Shown: positions 61,986 to 64,000 of the stretch, piece after piece
How the letters are laid out: each line of letters opens with the position of its first letter
Numbering within the stretch: the first letter of the stretch is position 1
DNA from: Hirudinaria manillensis
Lineage: Eukaryota > Annelida > Clitellata > Hirudinida > Hirudinidae
Reading direction: 5' to 3'
Length of the DNA: 64,000 bases
NCBI GenBank assembly: GCA_034509925.1
Contig: CM067526.1
Location: 13,285,010 to 13,349,009 of the forward strand
The notes under the pieces: model-generated
The model's database searches: none
Told to the model about the DNA's origin: nothing
The model's input: only the letters and a program-made list of their open reading frames with translations
Program-made: the position numbers and the translations under genes

Positions 61986-64000
61986 AAGGGACGGAGCCTT
62001 CCATAGCTGCTATTGGCCAATTTGGGATGATTTATGAATTTTTATTTGAATCTAAGGCATTTAGATGTCTAATTATCCATTTTGACGTTGGGATGTGCTT
62101 TCTATTTTTGCTGGGTTAGGTTCAGGTGGTATTAGAAAGTGTTTACCAGAAGGTTGGTTGGTTGATCATTCGACCCTGCTGACCTTTTATTGACCTGATT
62201 CAACATTTTGGTTTTAGGTGCCAAATTTCTTTCGTTACGAATTTATTTTTCCTAGATGCTAATGTGGTCGTCTGTTTTGTTTTTTTTTTGTGCATTGGTG
62301 ACCTCCTCCTGTGCCACAAATATTCATACAATGCCACATACACATAAAGCTCTTTTGTTTTTTATACAAACTTTCCCCAACGACTGAAGATTTTGGATCT
62401 TTTATTTTGTGGAGTTAATAGATTTCACAGAAGGCTTCTTTTCCTGATGTGATTTCTTTAATTTCACATCATCCATTAGATCTGTATCTTAAATAATATA
62501 ATTAATTATATAATTATAATATAATTAATAATAAATTAATTATAATAATATAATTAATTATATTATTTATCATTCCCAATTATTTAATACCATTTTTTTT
62601 ATTGAAGCTTGTTCTGCATCTTAGCCATTGACCAGGTTGAAATTGTTTAAAAGATAAAAAATATGGAGTTTTAGGTTGTTGAAATTATGCACATGATTCC
62701 TGACATAATTAATAAATAAATTGAATTTATTTTCAGTGATTACCTTCTGCATTGAACTTACTTGAATTATTTTTTCTGAGGTGAATTTTTAAGGACTTTT
62801 GCTATGATTTGTTTTGTCTGGAACAACCATTTGGCCATGGTTGACTCCAATTCCAATATATATCTTTGTTTTGATTTTGTTTTTTTTTGTTTCTATTGTT
62901 AGAGAGGTGAGCATTTTATTTGCCAACTATTTCAGCCCTGTTTAGTATTGCCGATGAGTATTGACCTGCATAGTTTCTTCCTTTTCCAAGTTATGGCAAG
63001 TCGTATCATGATGTCATTTTGTGACGATTATTCAGACGTGTTCTCGGCAGTTTAGATTTTCAATATTGTACGTTGCTAGTTGCTGTGTAATCGATACTCG
63101 TGCTCGTGGTCTTTTGTTTTTTAGTTTAATATTATATTGATGATAATTACGATAAGGTTCCAAGTTGTAAAAATCAGTTCTGATTTCTAACCGTCTGTAA
63201 ATGTTATACAATCAGTATTTGAAATTTTATGGATTTGCTAATGTTCGAATAGTTCAAGTTGTCAGGGATGTCGATAAAGTTATGCTTTGTGACAGTTTTT
63301 CATGTTTTTCTCATTTTTATGGACAATCTATCTGTTTGGGATCCTTTTGGATCTTGGGAAGGCTTAGGGTTTCAATCCATCATTTTGACCATACACTTAG
63401 GTCATTAGGTATTGATATAGAATCAATAGAATTTATCATTTATGCTTTTAAAAATACGGGTGCGATGATAAGTAAAAGTCAAAACCGTTTGTTTAAGCAG
63501 ATATCGTACCATAGACGGAAACCAAGTCCTCGTAACGTGGCGTCTGCCTGCCCACTGCGAGTCAATTTTTTTACACCCCGTCCAAATAGTAACCATGACG
63601 TTATATCATGTGGATACGAATAGATTTTTGTGGGCATGGTTTCCCATTTTTAAAAGTTAAAACTTCATATATATTAAAATCAACTTGACCTAATTTTATT
63701 ATATCAAGGGGTAAGGAGTTCCAGGGCTTGATGAAACGAATAAAACAAAAAATGTTCTTTATAAAAACGACCGATTATAATAAACTTCCTAAGACTACAA
63801 AGGCGAGAGTTGAAAGCCGAGCTCCACGAGACCGCATCCCCAGGCTCACTTAAACGATTTTAGTAAAAAATAAGTTTATTGTAAATTTAAAATTGTCAAT
63901 GGAAAGGTTTATTTTGAGGATGTCTTCTTTATCAATTAAACTCAACTCCTCCCACTATTACATTATAATAGCTTCCTTCTAGTAGAAGGATGCATTTCAA
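61986..64000. other. 3' flank of the aminopeptidase gene
   Basis: The stop TAA is at 61983-61985. Overlapping AATAAA signals at 62711-62720 are the first clear candidates for polyadenylation, about 730 bp downstream. An AT-rich tract lies at 62490-62570. The open frame of 140 codons at 63201-63623 resembles nothing and probably is not a gene. A possible LINE remnant on the minus strand near 63640-63850 has its own entry. Confidence 0.55.
63640..63850 (-). mobile_element. Possible degenerate non-LTR retrotransposon (LINE) fragment
   Basis: On the minus strand around 63704-63740 the translation reads RFIKPWNSLPLDI. This resembles the (V/I)xxWNSLP motif found near the C-terminus of many LINE reverse transcriptase proteins. 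Upstream, in a different frame, lies SWSSAFNSRLC, which could be an older part of the same reading frame. There is no complete domain and the similarity is short. Confidence 0.35.

Noticed and set aside
63201-63623. 140-codon open frame downstream of the aminopeptidase
   Set aside because: No recognisable domain, unusual composition, no splice context, and it adjoins a likely transposon remnant.

Overview
This is a stretch of animal nuclear DNA. It holds four protein genes broken up by many short introns with GT-AG ends, and almost every intron carries simple-sequence repeats (ATT, ATC/GAT, TGGA, GAGT, GATT and similar). The gene set is metazoan: an apical beta-heavy spectrin, an SLC16 transporter, an RNA 3'-phosphate cyclase and an M1 aminopeptidase. 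The spectrin has an invertebrate-type length of about 4085 residues, and intron density is very high (about 82 introns in that gene). I infer an intron-rich invertebrate, perhaps a lophotrochozoan such as an annelid or mollusc; the sequence alone does not settle the species.

Layout: 1-4829 holds no gene I can recognise. 4830-42421 (+) is a complete beta-heavy spectrin gene. I could follow it through 83 coding exons in one unbroken frame: two calponin-homology domains, a long run of spectrin repeats with an SH3 domain inserted early, a terminal partial repeat, a PH domain and a basic tail. 42422-45358 is intergenic and probably hides the first exon of the next gene. 45359-50343 (+) is an SLC16/MCT-type transporter with a very long loop between membrane segments 6 and 7; its start codon was not found. 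50344-52067 is intergenic. 52068-54463 (-) is RTCA, complete in 10 exons. 54992-61985 (+) is an aminopeptidase N-like ectoenzyme, complete in 21 exons. 61986-64000 is 3' flank with a possible LINE remnant.

RTCA and the aminopeptidase are divergent, with 528 bp between their start codons, and may share a promoter region. The four genes do not form a pathway. Spectrin and the aminopeptidase are both typical of polarised epithelia, but nothing in the sequence shows co-regulation. I found no RNA gene, CRISPR array or virus-like element. Exon limits were read by eye from splice signals, reading phase and family similarity; transcript data would be needed to confirm single boundaries. No decisive previously undescribed system was found. 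The most unusual items are the repeat-laden introns, a 15-nt frame-neutral microexon after the PH domain, the long cysteine- and histidine-rich loop of the transporter, and a hairpin-headed, poly(A)-tailed retroposed fragment.
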